Assembly: GCA_029582265.1 (NCBI GenBank)
Contig: CM055819.1
Span: forward strand, 32,217,164-32,281,163
DNA length: 64,000 nucleotides
Direction: 5' to 3'
Source: Zoroaster sp. YZ-2022
Taxonomy: Eukaryota; Echinodermata; Asteroidea; Forcipulatida; Zoroasteridae
Position 1 is the first letter of the stretch; each line of letters opens with the position of its first letter. Under the pieces are notes generated by a model, which saw nothing but the letters and a program-made list of their open reading frames with translations, ran no database searches and had not been told where the DNA came from. The position numbers and the translations under genes were made by a program. This document shows, piece after piece, positions 53,519 through 64,000 of this stretch.

Positions 53519-53789
53519 AGGCCATTCCAATTTTATTAGTTGGTTTATGGATTTTTTAGGTGCTGAAAAAGGTTGTCAGACAGGGAAAAAAAAAAAAAAT
53601 GATGGTAAGTGTTGTATATATGTACATGTATATCCATTAGACGACAATCATAAGCTCTGCTTTTTATACTGGGATTTGCCTCTGTCTCGCAAAAAAAAAA
53701 GTAAGGATTTCCAATTTTTATTTTTTTAAATTTTTCAACAAAATAAGTCGCCGCATCCGTAAACCAACTAATAAAATTGGAACGGCCTA
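53519..53789. mobile_element. MITE with ~35-bp inverted ends
   Basis: AAGGCCATTCCAATTTTATT plus AGTTGGTTTATGGAT at left is inverted in ATCCGTAAACCAACTAATAA plus AATTGGAACGGCCT at right. A-rich inside, no conserved ORF. Confidence 0.8.
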
Positions 53790-54819
53790 AAGGAGAAAAC
53801 TGTGAAAATGCTTTCGGACTGTTTGTACTTACTCTAACACAAAATTTACCATCTTTCCTCCATTTGAAATTGAAATTACTTCATTTTTCTTTATTAAAAA
53901 TGACAGCAGAATTAATTTTCTGGGGAAGATTGGTTGTACGTTTCACATTACAATTATATAAATATAATATTTTCTAGAACTCGACACGATGTATGATTTC
54001 ATGTAAAATATGAAATATACATAATTGACAATCTATACCTGTCATCACATTGATTTGAACATTATACAGGTAAATCTATTTCATCATATTTATTCCAATA
54101 TATTGTCATATTGAATTTCTGCATCCGAATTAGATAACAGAATTGAAAATTGTATTATAATAATTTAAATGATACATTAGAGCCTATATCAATACAATAC
54201 ATTTTATATAAAAGGCAATTCAAACTCAATCATTAAATTACAAAAATAATCTCAATACATTTTTTTTTTTTGTGGCACAAATTTCCTTTTCTTCAGACCT
54301 TCTACCTACATGTACTTAAACCTGTATACAGAGATGTACATGTGTATGGAGATGTACAGAGATGTACAGAATCACTGTTTCCATGGAAACATTTGACTTT
54401 TTTGCATCGTTAATTCATTTATGTTTATTTCTGAGAGGCTCCTGCTATGGGCACAATGCTACAGATTAAGTGGAATCAGATGTGATTACTGTGAAAAGTA
54501 AGCAGCCATACGAAGCTGGCAATCGGGGGATGAGTTGGAACTCAAGATCTTGAGGGAGTCTTAAGTCGTTGAGACCCTGGGCTGGAGAGGGACTTTCCTC
54601 ATGACATTGCTGTTTGTGACAAAGCCACAAAAAAACAATTATGTAGTAAGTTTGTGCAACAGTTTTTTGATGTGTTAGGTTTTTTTTCCACGCTGCGTGT
54701 TGAATTTAAAGTGATCTGATTGGACACTGTTTCATTAGCCACATTCATGCGATTCTGCCAGTGATTGGTCAGTAGAGTGTTACATGCATTAGGCGTGAGA
54801 TGGGTTTGCGGTTACCCAA
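53790..54819. other. Unassigned stretch
   Basis: AT-rich; no element ends or exon seen. If the gene continues upstream this is intron. Confidence 0.3.
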
Positions 54820-55500
54820 CCATCGAGTTCAATACCCGGTTCCCTTTTACCGGTTCAGGTAACTGAAATCCACTTCTTCTTTTTAAATCTGATAAAACAT
54901 TTCAGAAACTGAATGTCAGTCTTTGATAAACACTTACCGATCTTCCATGAATATATAATAAGGTTTCAGGTACTTATGGGTTCGAATCCCAGCCGCGACC
55001 GGGGTGCTTGTGTCCTTGAACAAGATACTTTACCATAATTGCTTCTCTCCACCCAGGGGTAAATGGGTACCTGTGAGGGCAGAGTTGGTTGTTGTGTTTG
55101 ATTAGCCCTATATGCGCTGTAATGGCAGCAATTGAGCTGTATACTCCCCAGGGAGCTGAGATGGTTTCAGGAATGATTTATGAGCCTGATGAGCAGGGGT
55201 AATAATATAATGCGCCTTGAGCACCAGTATGGTGGATACGTGCGCTATATAAGTCCACATTATTATTATTATTATCATTATAACTTTCATAAAATTCATA
55301 ACAATAATAAATCATCAATTCTGTTCTTTTTATTATTTTCTTTTTGTGTTCTAATTATTTTTGTAATGAACGTAATGGTGATGAGCAAATGGAAATGAAT
55401 GAAGGCCACTGTCTTGTGCAGTGTTAGGCCTAAGCATCACCAAAGGAATTATCGAGCGTAGCGGCAGCAGCATGGTTGAAATCCAGTTATCCCTGTACAT
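54820..55500. mobile_element. Diverged reverse copy of the SINE-bearing composite element
   Basis: CGAGTTCAATACCCGGTTCC and GGTTCAGGTAACTGAAATCC match the right end of 35630-36432 reversed. TTAGGCCTAAGCATCACCAA plus AGGAATTATCGAGCG matches its left part. An S1 SINE lies between (next entry). The far end is truncated near the ATCCAGTTATCCCTG word. Confidence 0.6.
54974..55280 (+). mobile_element. SINE S1, plus strand, lacking A-box end
   Basis: B box GGTTCGAATCC (54979-54989), TTGTGTCCTTGAACAAGATA, body and tail GCGCCTTGAGCACCAGTATG with ATT repeats. Confidence 0.88.
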
Positions 55501-55699
55501 GTGTATGTCCCCCATCTTTTGTATTACCTGTGGATGCATATGTGGATACACAGCACTGTGATGCATACATATATTTACTTTACATACATGTATATAGCCT
55601 TGGCTTATCCAGGCGGGGGTCAAAGGGTTAATTTTTTTCCCCTTTTGAATACAAAATGGAGGGATTTACAAGGTGTGTCTTCCACCCACTGATCTCTAT

Positions 55700-55915
55700 A
55701 CTAACTGGATAGGAGATCGTTGCCGATTGGCTGAAGCTCATTGTTCGCCATCTTTGTTCCCCCAAGAAAGAATGCGCATGCGTGAAGGCCGGACAGGTTT
55801 ACTGCTACCCGACCGACGACAATGCCGAGTGCTGCTGAGCCAGTTGTTGTTATTGTCTGTATGCTAACGTGACATTTGACTCTTGACCTTTTGGGGGAAC
55901 CAACATGGCGACCGG
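55700..55915. promoter_or_regulatory. Possible CpG-containing promoter region
   Basis: Within 200 bp are CCGATTGGCT (inverted CCAAT box), CGCCATCTTTG (YY1-like), AATGCGCATGCGTG (NRF1-like palindrome) and AACATGGCGACC (YY1-like over an ATG). CpG is locally enriched compared with the flanks. TATA-less animal promoters often combine these sites. A short frame MATGYFNLLY starts at 55904 on plus and an ATG in AAAGATGGCGAACAATG sits on minus. It could be a start for the minus-strand gene, but no first exon was identified. Confidence 0.25.
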
Positions 55916-56569
55916 TTACTTCAACCTTTTATATGCAATAAACTTTTTATGGGCAATGACTACTCATTTTTTTAACCCATCCCTATGCGTTACATGTAAC
56001 CACTGCATGCATCATTTGTCGGTGAAGAACTTTACTACGTAGAATAATAAGAACGTTTGGCACAGCTCAGAGCCAACTATTGTACTTTCCCTTCAACCAT
56101 TGCAGTGTTACATCACACAGCCTATGTGCGTTATTGATCAAAACCTTTGATATTGGCAATGACAACCCTTATGCAAACATGATTTTTATTTATATGTCTA
56201 TCGCTTCAAGCCTCGTAAATTTGGGTGGGATCCTGCCTGTCCAAATACCATTCCTTGAAACATTTCCCAATCACAACACAAAGCAAAGTCTTTAAGCGGT
56301 GAGTTACTTTTGGGAGACAGTAACTGAGCAACGACTCAATGAAAGGATTGCCTTGACTTTGTTTGACAGGTAAACATATAAAAAATGACTGCGTAAATAT
56401 CGAGGAGTCTGTTACCCACCAAACTACATGTACGTCAACCAACACACTCCAAATGGAGATACCAGCATTGTATCCAGACATTGGCCAATATGTTCATGAA
56501 TGCATGTGTGTCTGATGTAGTTCCTACCGGTACTCTAGATACAAATAGCTAAGCACAATAAACAGGGGC
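55916..56569. other. Unassigned stretch
   Basis: No exon or element ends are recognised. The frame at 56206-56481 has no family resemblance. Confidence 0.3.
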
Positions 56570-56850
56570 GTGACTTGACAAAAGTAACAAATCTTGATTA
56601 AATTAGGTGTCTCCCTTTGGTCTACAGGACAAAGCCCCCTGAACCTCCTGGATGTTTAATTTTGGAGGATTTACAGACTCTCCACATCCCCGCACAAACA
56701 AGAAACTAGAGGTTTGGACATACAGTAACAGAGGCTACTTCATTCTTTCCTTGGTGGCTACTTCTCTTCATTCAAGAAAATTTTGCGGCAAAGGGAGATT
56801 GGTGCAAAATCCTGAAATCAGGAAAAATCCTGAGAAATCATAGGCGTGAA
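56570..56850 (+). repeat. Dispersed repeat F, copy 2
   Basis: Colinear with 5229-5590 through GACTTGACAAAAGTAACAAA, GTCTCCCTTTGGTCT and CAAAGGGAGATTGGTGC. Confidence 0.6.
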
Positions 56851-57867
56851 TGAAATTTTGGCTTGCTCATCTGCATTCTTCACAGTTATTAACTTGAGTT
56901 AGCATTTACCAACAGACAGTTGGCCGGTTAATTTGTTGGCCATTCAATCAAGCATCACGGTCCAACTTTCCATGATTTCTGCATGTTTGCTTTCAAATGG
57001 GCAAATTTACATGATTCTGTATGGATGTCAGTTATTAAAGCTAGCATGCACTTTTTTGTAACATTTCTGTGCAATCACCAACCTGTGCAATTGAATGTTG
57101 TCATATCAAACAAGAGGGAAAAAAAGTGAAAATGCTCTTTTATGGATTTTTAGTAATCATTTTTATGTGGATTTTTTTCATCTCATGAAAGTCAAACACA
57201 TTTATTTATTTTTTTTTAAATTGATTTAATTTTATTATAATACTCATTTTTACAAAACAAAAAAAGGTTACCCCTCAGACAGACACATTTCAAAGGATGT
57301 TTATATCATCATCAACTTTACACTAAGTAAGTTTTGTGAAAAACTGTGATAAATTTTGTTTTTTAAGACTACGAACAACAGTGTATAGTGGCTGTAGAGT
57401 TCAATGAAAAATTTAGAAACATACAATGTACATGGACAGTACTTTTTCCCACATCTTGTGAATAAATTTTAAACTACAGTGCGGGTAAAATACATTGTTT
57501 GCCAAGATTTGAATTAGAAGTTCTTTAGATTTTACAAGTGGTGGCAGTGAGCAGCTCAGTATACCAGTACTCCATTGAGTTTGAATCAATTAGGGATTGG
57601 TCACAAGGTCAGGTCCAGGGGGCCCCCTGGTGACATCCGCTTCCTATGCACAATGCAGCGCAACACCTTTACTCAACATCCTGGAGTCAGGTGACTCTGC
57701 TACGAGAGCTATATACACAGACTAAGTTAATGTAGATTGCACCATAGACTGCACACAAGCAGACACTCTTCACGAAGCCCGGGGCCTGTATGATGCTAAT
57801 CTGATATCAGAAAAAAAACACCTGTCTAGGTAAAACTTGTAGCTTTGCATGGTGAAGAGGATAAGTA
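56851..57867. other. Unassigned stretch
   Basis: AT-rich with T-runs near 57205-57215. No gene recognised. Confidence 0.3.
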
Positions 57868-57987
57868 AGACTAATTGCATTGACACCATGTGAAATTCTC
57901 TATTGAGTAGTAATTACTTCTGAAAAGAACTGGAGGTTACAACCCGACGTTTCGATCAGTATGCTCTGATCGTCTTCTGATTGTCTA
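57868..57987 (-). mobile_element. Penelope-like 3' terminal fragment, cut by a MITE
   Basis: GACACCATGTGAAATTCTCT, TTCTGAAAAGAACTGGAGGT and TATGCTCTGATCGTCTTCTG match 62476-62590. In minus sense it includes the frame SEDDQSILIETSGCNL. The flanking GCTTTGCATGGTGAAGAGGA at 57844 also precedes the copy at 62440, so the outer context is shared too. Confidence 0.55.
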
Positions 57988-57991
57988 TTAA

Positions 57992-58235
57992 CCAGTTCGC
58001 GTCGGAGGCCGTGTATACACGCAATTTTTTTTTGCACCGCGGATCGGAGAGCGTCTAAACACGCCACAGGAAACTCCGGAATATTTGTATGCATGCTCGG
58101 TTCAGCCATGCGTGCATGGTGACATGCTCGGAAGTGCCGGCCACCCGCTGTGGAAGCTTCCATTCACGGTGTGTGTGGGGAAAATAAACCCGCACAGGGG
58201 CCCAGAAAAACTTTTTTATTCCCGACGTGAACTGG
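57992..58235. mobile_element. TTAA-flanked MITE, family D
   Basis: TTAA at 57988-57991 and 58236-58239 flank CCAGTTCGCGTCGG and CCCGACGTGAACTGG. GC-richer than its surroundings. piggyBac-like by target site. Confidence 0.75.
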
Positions 58236-58750
58236 TTAAAGCCATACACTACTAATAATCTTGAAAAACATACATAATTACAGTTGTACATGAAACTTAC
58301 TTGGTGTAAAAGTTGATGATGGTATCAAAACATCCCTTTGAAATCTTTCTGTCTCAGGTGCTATCATCTTAGTAAAATTACTTCAATCATTTCCACTATG
58401 AATTACTGTAATCTTAACACACTATAATGAAATTCCATGGTGGAATGAATACAAACAGGTTAAATGCATTTTCGTCTACTTTCTTATTAGCTACACATTA
58501 AAATAAACTGAAAATTTCACAAGTTGGCTTTCATACATGATTCTTATCAAGTATGATCTATACGCACGTATGCAATTACGGACATTTGCCCAAAAGTATT
58601 CCAAGGCACTAGGTACAGACCATAAATTTGATTGGTTTATAATGTACAATGAGTTGGGACATACTAAATACACAGCTAAATGCTATACACATGCACGATA
58701 CCAGAAGTTTATTACCTACATGAAGTGTGCAAGCCTGCTGTAACTCCATA

Positions 58751-59233
58751 CTACAGCATTATACTCCAAATGCGCGCACGCACAACGAGCATGGCTACGA
58801 GTTTTGCTACCTTGCCCGGCCTGCCGTAAGGCATCATGGGATTAGGGGCTTGATGCACGAAGCTAGTTCCTAGAACTAAACGCAATCTTATACTAGACGC
58901 AGGCGAACCATTCTGTGTGGCGAATGCGATAAACGCTAAGGTGCACGCGTGAGATACAGTTCTCTCACACGCCGGGTAAGTCTCCCAGACTACACTGCTT
59001 CTTTTTGAGACCTTACGCATCAGTCTGTGGAACAATACGTCACGAATGGGCCAAATCCATTGTTCTTGGGGTACTATGCCGTGGACTAGGTTAGTACACG
59101 ACTGGCACACTCCATGTAGATAATAGACTTCTGATGATACAAATACAAACATACTCATACTTGAACTAAATCCAATATTGTGCATACTGTGCGGTTGAGC
59201 GTGTTTCTGACCAACTGACCCGTGGTTATACAT
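58751..59233 (-). other. Open frame of 160 codons, unknown
   Basis: The frame is open for 160 codons on minus but has no domain I recognise. It has a Cys/His-poor, Ser/Val-rich composition. The plus strand starts a GGGGCTTGATGCACGAAGCT motif at 58850 reminiscent of Harbinger-like ends, so the region may be transposon-derived; no matching inverted end was found. Confidence 0.15.
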
Positions 59234-59402
59234 GTAGGTTGGTGACCCGTGGTTACTTAGTCTCTGGCATTTTTTAACACATTTAAAAATGTGTGTACCA
59301 CATCTGTAAATGAATCAAATCTTTGGTGTATTTATTTATTTACGAGAAGGTATTATATGCATGTAAATACCTCCGCATGTTGTTTCGATAATGTAGCTTT
59401 TT

Positions 59403-61210
59403 AATTAGGTGTTCGAGCTATAGCGCGAACACCTCTTGTTATTGTTCGTTTTTTGGTGCTTTTTCTTCTCCTTCTTCTTCTTCTTCTTCTTCTTCTTCTT
59501 GAAACATATCCAGAGCCAAAAACATAGTTGCGGAGTTCACAGAACCTTAAAACTTAACACATAGTTAGACCTTAACATGTACATGTAGTTGTACCTTAAG
59601 TTGTGACGTCATAGTGAGGTCATCAAATTACACTAAATCAAAGTTTAATATTTTTTCAAAAACAGTTTAATATTTTCAAAAAATCATATCTCATGAACCA
59701 CAAACGATATTTTCACAATCTTTGCACCATGTTATAGATCTTTAATTATGTGATTGTTCGTACACAGACGTGACCCCAATCCGACCTCTCCTTCCGGTCG
59801 AAACCGGAAGTTATATATTTTAAAAAAATCATATCTCATGAACCACAGAAGATATTTTCACAATCTTTGCATCATCTTAAAGACCTTGAACTATGTCACA
59901 TTTCTTACACAGACATGACCCCAATTTGACCTCTCCTTCTGGCCAAACACGGAAGTTTAAGTGAACAACCATTCAGAAATATATGTACTATATAATAAGC
60001 ACACAGCCCATTCTGCATGTGAACAGCCTTGACACACACAGACAAGAGGCATACAGTGTATAATACACTGTATAAACTGTATTACAGTCACTGTACACGA
60101 CAGTATCTAATTAGAATATAATACATCGCAATATATACTGAGATGCAATAGAAACTTACCACTTGTTTTGGAATAGCATAAAATTGTAATGGTTCAAAAT
60201 AAGACAGCACAACAATTTGTATTAGAAATGTTGGCATTTTATTGAAGAAATGCCCATGTTTTGTCCACTGTACTCGATCCCATCTGTATCCACTTCACCG
60301 AGAGTGCACATATTACATTTGTGCATTGTGATTACTGATAATTTAAGGTCGGAAAAGTTTCTATTGCGTCTCAGTATATGTTCACCATGTTACATTTCAC
60401 TGTTATACCTTTTCTGTACGAACGTAGGCGCTCTGTAAACTATGAAAATGGACTGTATAATAATCTGTAAATGTATTTGTACAGCCAAAACATAGTTGCG
60501 GAGTTCAAAGAACTTTAAAGCAACAAATAGTTAGACCTCAACATATAGTTCCAGGTAACGTTGTGATGTCTGGTGAGGTCATCTAATGAATTATTACGTA
60601 ATTAATTATAATTAAAACAATATATTTTATATCTCGTGAACCACAATAGATAATATCTTGATTCCTTCACAATCATACAGAACATGGAGGACTCGACATT
60701 TGATACAAAGACATGACCTTATTGAACCTTACTTCCGGTCCAAACTGGAAGTTCACGTTCTTTATAAATTGACTCAAATCTGAAAGGGTATTCGAAATAA
60801 CATTTTGGGTATATATGTTAAGTGGGATCTGCTTTTTTCAAAAATATATTTGGTGACGTCATCGCTCTTAAAAATCACTTTGTGCTATCTCAAGAAAATA
60901 TTAGATGGAATTTTACCAAATTTGGCACAATTGACACCCATATTATGAGGAAAGATTTTGTGAAGTATGAATGACGTCACATGATTGAACTGGAACTTAC
61001 GGTTGGAAGAATTTAAAATTATATGGGATGAACCGGAAGTTAATGTATTCAGTATAGCACATTAAATGTTTTTTTTAAATTATATATTATGAAAACTCAT
61101 ATCTCCCAAACTAAAGCTTGTTTTTTAATAACTTTAGGTGATGACGACATCACATATGATGCACACTCGAACACCCTGAGTTTGTTTTTAACAAACTCAA
61201 TACCTCTAGT
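59403..61210 (-). mobile_element. Helentron-like element D, divergent
   Basis: On minus it starts ACTAGAGGTATTGA with hairpin GTTTGTTAAAAACAAAC and then AGGGTGTTCGAG, and ends with GAAGAAGAAGG, CGAACAATAACAAG and AGGTGTTCGCGC/..GAACACCTAAT. Order and spacing match elements A-C, but the body is diverged and the regular 148-bp array is reduced to a few units. One unit keeps AGGTCAAATTGGGGTCA exactly (59916-59932). Confidence 0.65.
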
Positions 61211-62475
61211 TAAAATTGCTTTAGTCAATAATGATTTTTTTTTTTAATTACCATTTATTTATAAATTCTACATGTATTTCTTTTTGAAATATATTTAAAA
61301 CAAAAAAGGTATAATGTCAGACATAAAATGTCAAGGAACCGTAGTAATAACATACATACTTGAAATATTTGACATGACATGCAAACAGAAGCAGTCATTA
61401 AGCGAAAAAATATACCAAATAAAACAAATATTAAAATTAACAACATAAAGACTGCAAAATGCTCATTATATAAATTGATTTGACATTTTATTTCTCTGAC
61501 TGTCTTCTTCAATTTTATTTATTTATTTTATTTATTTTTTTTGGTACTGTATTCCCAGACGTTAATGCCGTCTGATGAAAACCAATCTTGCGTCAAATTT
61601 ACAGAATATTCTAATAATATTTACTATCTGTCCTGGGACTGGATGCATTGTGTGACCACTTTGTGCAGTGTCTACGCAGTAAAGTACATCACAGTGTACA
61701 ATTCAAGTTGTGATACAGGTTGCATGATATACATGTGCACTGTGTACAAATTTGTGAGTTCATTTAATTTGGTAAATTTCTGAATTTTTTTTTACATGCA
61801 CTGTATATAATTTGACTTGCATTATTACACATGTACATGTATATGTACACTGTATATTTGTATCAATAGATTCAGGCACTTTGCAATACGGAGTATAGAT
61901 TTGTGAAAATAAAAATAAGTAAATTTTTAGAAATTTGACTGTCGAAACCGTCAGTCGAAACCGTTTAGTTGTTGTGTTATCAGTTTCATTTTAGTAACTA
62001 AAACAAAAAAAACAAAAAAACAAAAACAGGTTAAATAGAAGAGTTCTTTAGATGAAAATGAATGGGAAAAAGCATCAATGATTTTATGCCCAAGGACTAA
62101 CTAGTTTGGAATTTAAACATGTGTTCAGCATTTTAGTTTCAGATGTCATTCTGCATATAAATTGTGGTAGATGTATGTGTTACTGTAGTTTACTGTGTAC
62201 ACGGTCAAGGGTCATATCACGGGAAATGATAACGAACTGTTTTGTTTTTACTATTGCACCAGTGATTCCAAGCAATTTTCTCTTTAATATGAAAATTATT
62301 GTTTTCCCGTGAAGAATGGCAAATGAATGGACCTGTACTTGTCAGAGGCATGTTTTACAAAAACATGTATAGTACAAAGATCTGAAATGAATAATAAGTC
62401 CCTTCAATAATTCATTAGGTACATGTAGTTAAGACTTATAGCTTTGCATGGTGAGGAGGATAAGTAAGACTAATT
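61211..62475. other. Unassigned stretch
   Basis: AT-rich, with no recognised exons or element ends. The open frames at 61255-61512, 61541-61783 and 62106-62312 show no domain. Confidence 0.3.
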
Positions 62476-63065
62476 GCGGTGACACCATGTGAAATTCTCT
62501 ATTGAGTAGTAATTAGTTCTGAAAAGAACTGGAGGTACAACTCAACGTTTCGATCAGTGTGCTCTGATCATCCTCAGGAGAATGCCGGACTCTGGGAAAT
62601 GCTGCTGCTTAAGTAGGCTGCTGGAGGATTACGCGATGACAGGATGCTGGAGGATTAGTTCATTGAGGCGTGCAGACGGGAACTGTTGAGACTAGGATCC
62701 TAGGAGTTGGGGGAAGGAGTGTGTGCTCACTGAACCAAATCAGTTATTGACAAGCACGGGGGGGAGGGGGGGTGGTTAACTTAGGATATAGGAGATCCCT
62801 CAGTCTAGGGTGGGTTGTGGACTTTGGATATAGAAGATCCTTCAGTCCGTAGTAGTGGTCGCCAAATATCGCTGATGTAGAAGTCGATGTCCTGTGGCAC
62901 AGTGTCGTGTTTAACAATCTCGACGGCCTCTCTGATGTGTCTGGGATGCCATGTGTCGATGGGTGTGATTAGTTGGGCTGCCTGCCAGTCGATTTGGTGG
63001 TCCTTGATGTGTGAGTGCTTGAAGATGGCTGACTTCTCAAAGTCTCCTCTGCGGCCGTGAGCATG
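62476..63065 (-). mobile_element. Penelope-like element, 3' coding end and terminus
   Basis: A minus-strand frame (62805-63062) reads GRRGDFEKSAIFKHSHIKDH then QIDWQAAQLITPIDTW, RHIREAVEIVK and IDFYISDIWRPLL. The x-K-S-A-x-x-x-H...H-x-I-x-W pattern followed by R-x-I-R-E-A-x-E-I is the C-terminal part of a GIY-YIG endonuclease as in Penelope-like retroelements. Downstream (62476-62590) is the terminal sequence repeated at four other sites. The polymerase part is absent; the 5' side is cut by the TTAA MITE at 63069. Confidence 0.6.
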
Positions 63066-63072
63066 TAGTTAA

Positions 63073-63333
63073 CCCTCATACTATAGCTGCACTTTAGTGG
63101 CAAGTAGCTATAGTGGTCAAAATCAGTCAACTGCCTGTTTTGACTGTTGACTCAAATGTGCACACAGGGGCATTTTTGACTGGTTTTTACTGTCATTTTG
63201 ACCACCCTGAACAATACAAGACAATGCTTTTATCAGTCAAAAGTGGTTGACTCATTTTGACCTGTGCACTAGAAAAACCTTGGCAAGTATATCAAAATTT
63301 TGACTCATTTTGAACCTTGTAGTAGTAGGAGGG
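63073..63333 (-). mobile_element. TTAA-flanked MITE, family A, copy 4 (inverted)
   Basis: TTAA at 63069-63072 and 63334-63337 flank CCCTCATACTATAGCTGCAC and TAGTAGTAGGAGGG. It lacks about 50 bp of the other copies around the AAGTACATTTACAGGTC part. Confidence 0.8.
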
Positions 63334-63337
63334 TTAA

Positions 63338-63780
63338 TAAATGTTAAACCATGCTTCTGACAATAAACAGTGAACAAATTCATTTTAAAATATTTATTCA
63401 AAAAAAACACCAAACAAACAAACAATGGCAATGCACCTTTAAACTTTTGACAAAATGCTAATTTCTGAATGTTATTTGGCAAATGTAACGCGGAACAAAA
63501 TGCATAATCTGAACACAGAGATTGATACTTCAGCAGTAAAAGTTGACATATTCCATGAATAAATTGGTTTGCTAATGAGCAGTAGTAGCTCTATATGTAC
63601 CAGTACTTATCAATCAAGACAAATACAGGTCAGTGTAAAATAACCAGTGTAAAATAATACAGTGTCAAACCATATTGATGTATTATTTTTTCCTCAATGT
63701 ACATACAGTTTTTAAACAAATTTTCCTTATACATGTATATTTATAATTTGGATATTTATTTTTTAATGTAAATGATTAAT
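63338..63780. other. Unassigned stretch
   Basis: AT-rich; no gene or element recognised. Confidence 0.3.
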
Positions 63781-63781
63781 C

Positions 63782-63869
63782 CTAACCCCCCTAGGTATTC
63801 TGTCTAGGAACCTTCCTGAATCCTCCAAAATCCATCAGTGCACCTTTGGAAACATGCCCTTATCTTCAA
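63782..63869 (+). mobile_element. MITE family C, left part, truncated
   Basis: CCTAACCCCCCTAGGTATTC and GGAACCTTCCTGAATCCTCC to CCCTTATCTTCAAAA match the left 90 bp of 41198-41454; a SINE begins where it stops. Confidence 0.75.
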
Positions 63870-64000
63870 AATAATAATGTCGGGCATTTTAAAGCGCTTT
63901 TAAACAAGGTATCAAAGTGCTGTACATTATTACCCCTGCTCATCAGGCTCATAAATCATTCCTGAAACCATCTCAGCTCCCTGGGGAGTATACAGCTCAA
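63870..64000 (-). mobile_element. SINE S1 with a third tail type, running off the window
   Basis: TACCCCTGCTCATCAGGCTC to GAGTATACAGCTCAA is the S1 body in minus sense. Its tail is not the usual GCGCAC..TATATAAGTCC but CAGCACTTTGATACCTTG and AAAAGCGCTTTAAAATGCCC, then ATT. The head lies beyond 64000. Confidence 0.8.

Noticed and set aside
50090..55700. Upstream BAIAP2 exon encoding the N-terminal NPSLRN..GKNYEKAL segment
   Set aside because: I scanned by eye for the expected pattern on the minus strand with a phase-1 donor and did not find a convincing candidate. It may lie beyond 64 kb or have escaped detection.
58751..59233. 160-codon ORF as a gene
   Set aside because: There is no recognised domain, no splice support and no homologue recalled. 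Kept only as a low-confidence entry.

Overview
The window looks like non-coding-rich nuclear DNA of a marine invertebrate, most likely an echinoderm (sea-star-like). That placement rests on the transposon repertoire (TTAA-flanked MITEs starting AGGG, tRNA SINEs ending in ATT repeats, Helentron-like elements, Penelope-like ends) and on a recognisable animal gene. It is an inference from recalled repeat families, not a search. There is no sign of prokaryotic gene organisation.

One host gene is supported. Seven minus-strand exons between 3543 and 49989 encode, in order and with matching splice phases, most of the IMD (inverse BAR) domain of a BAIAP2/IRSp53 orthologue, the membrane-bending adaptor that links Rho GTPases to actin. 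In transcript order the exons are 49903-49989, 31830-31891, 26589-26705, 12054-12209, 8426-8512, 5617-5712 and 3543-3686. The first ~46 residues would lie upstream and I did not find them; the SH3 region would lie beyond position 1. Everything between these exons is intron, and introns hold nearly all the other features.

Layout. 0-5 kb: a TTAA-flanked MITE, an 81-bp minisatellite (about 21 copies), a TTAAAGGG MITE, Penelope-like ends, the last exon, and a 470-bp GGAA/GGGA microsatellite. 5-15 kb: three exons, a Harbinger MITE with a nested element, a fold-back element, SINE pieces, and a TTAA MITE with two expanded internal arrays. 15-20 kb: a mariner-type MITE split by two head-to-tail Helentron-like elements full of ~148-bp repeats. 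20-33 kb: a 133-bp array, a LINE reverse-transcriptase fragment, an exon, a THAP-bearing TTAA element, a third Helentron-like copy, another exon and a LINE relic. 33-41 kb: a second fold-back element, a recent ~1.9-kb tandem duplication, paired TTAA MITEs, and a second THAP-bearing element. 41-50 kb: a Harbinger relic, several MITEs, a 939-bp hAT element with perfect 8-bp target duplications, a near-perfect 334-bp palindrome, and the most 5' exon found. 50-64 kb: more MITEs, a LINE interrupted by a SINE, a divergent Helentron-like copy, and a Penelope-like 3' coding end.

The elements are heavily nested: SINE in LINE, hAT in TTAA MITE, Helentron in mariner MITE, tRNA-bearing element in TTAA MITE. 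This gives relative insertion ages. The most unusual structures are the Helentron-like arrays carrying a repeated DR5-type nuclear-receptor motif, a tRNA-like module bracketed by ~70-bp inverted repeats, and two independent TTAA elements with broken THAP domains.
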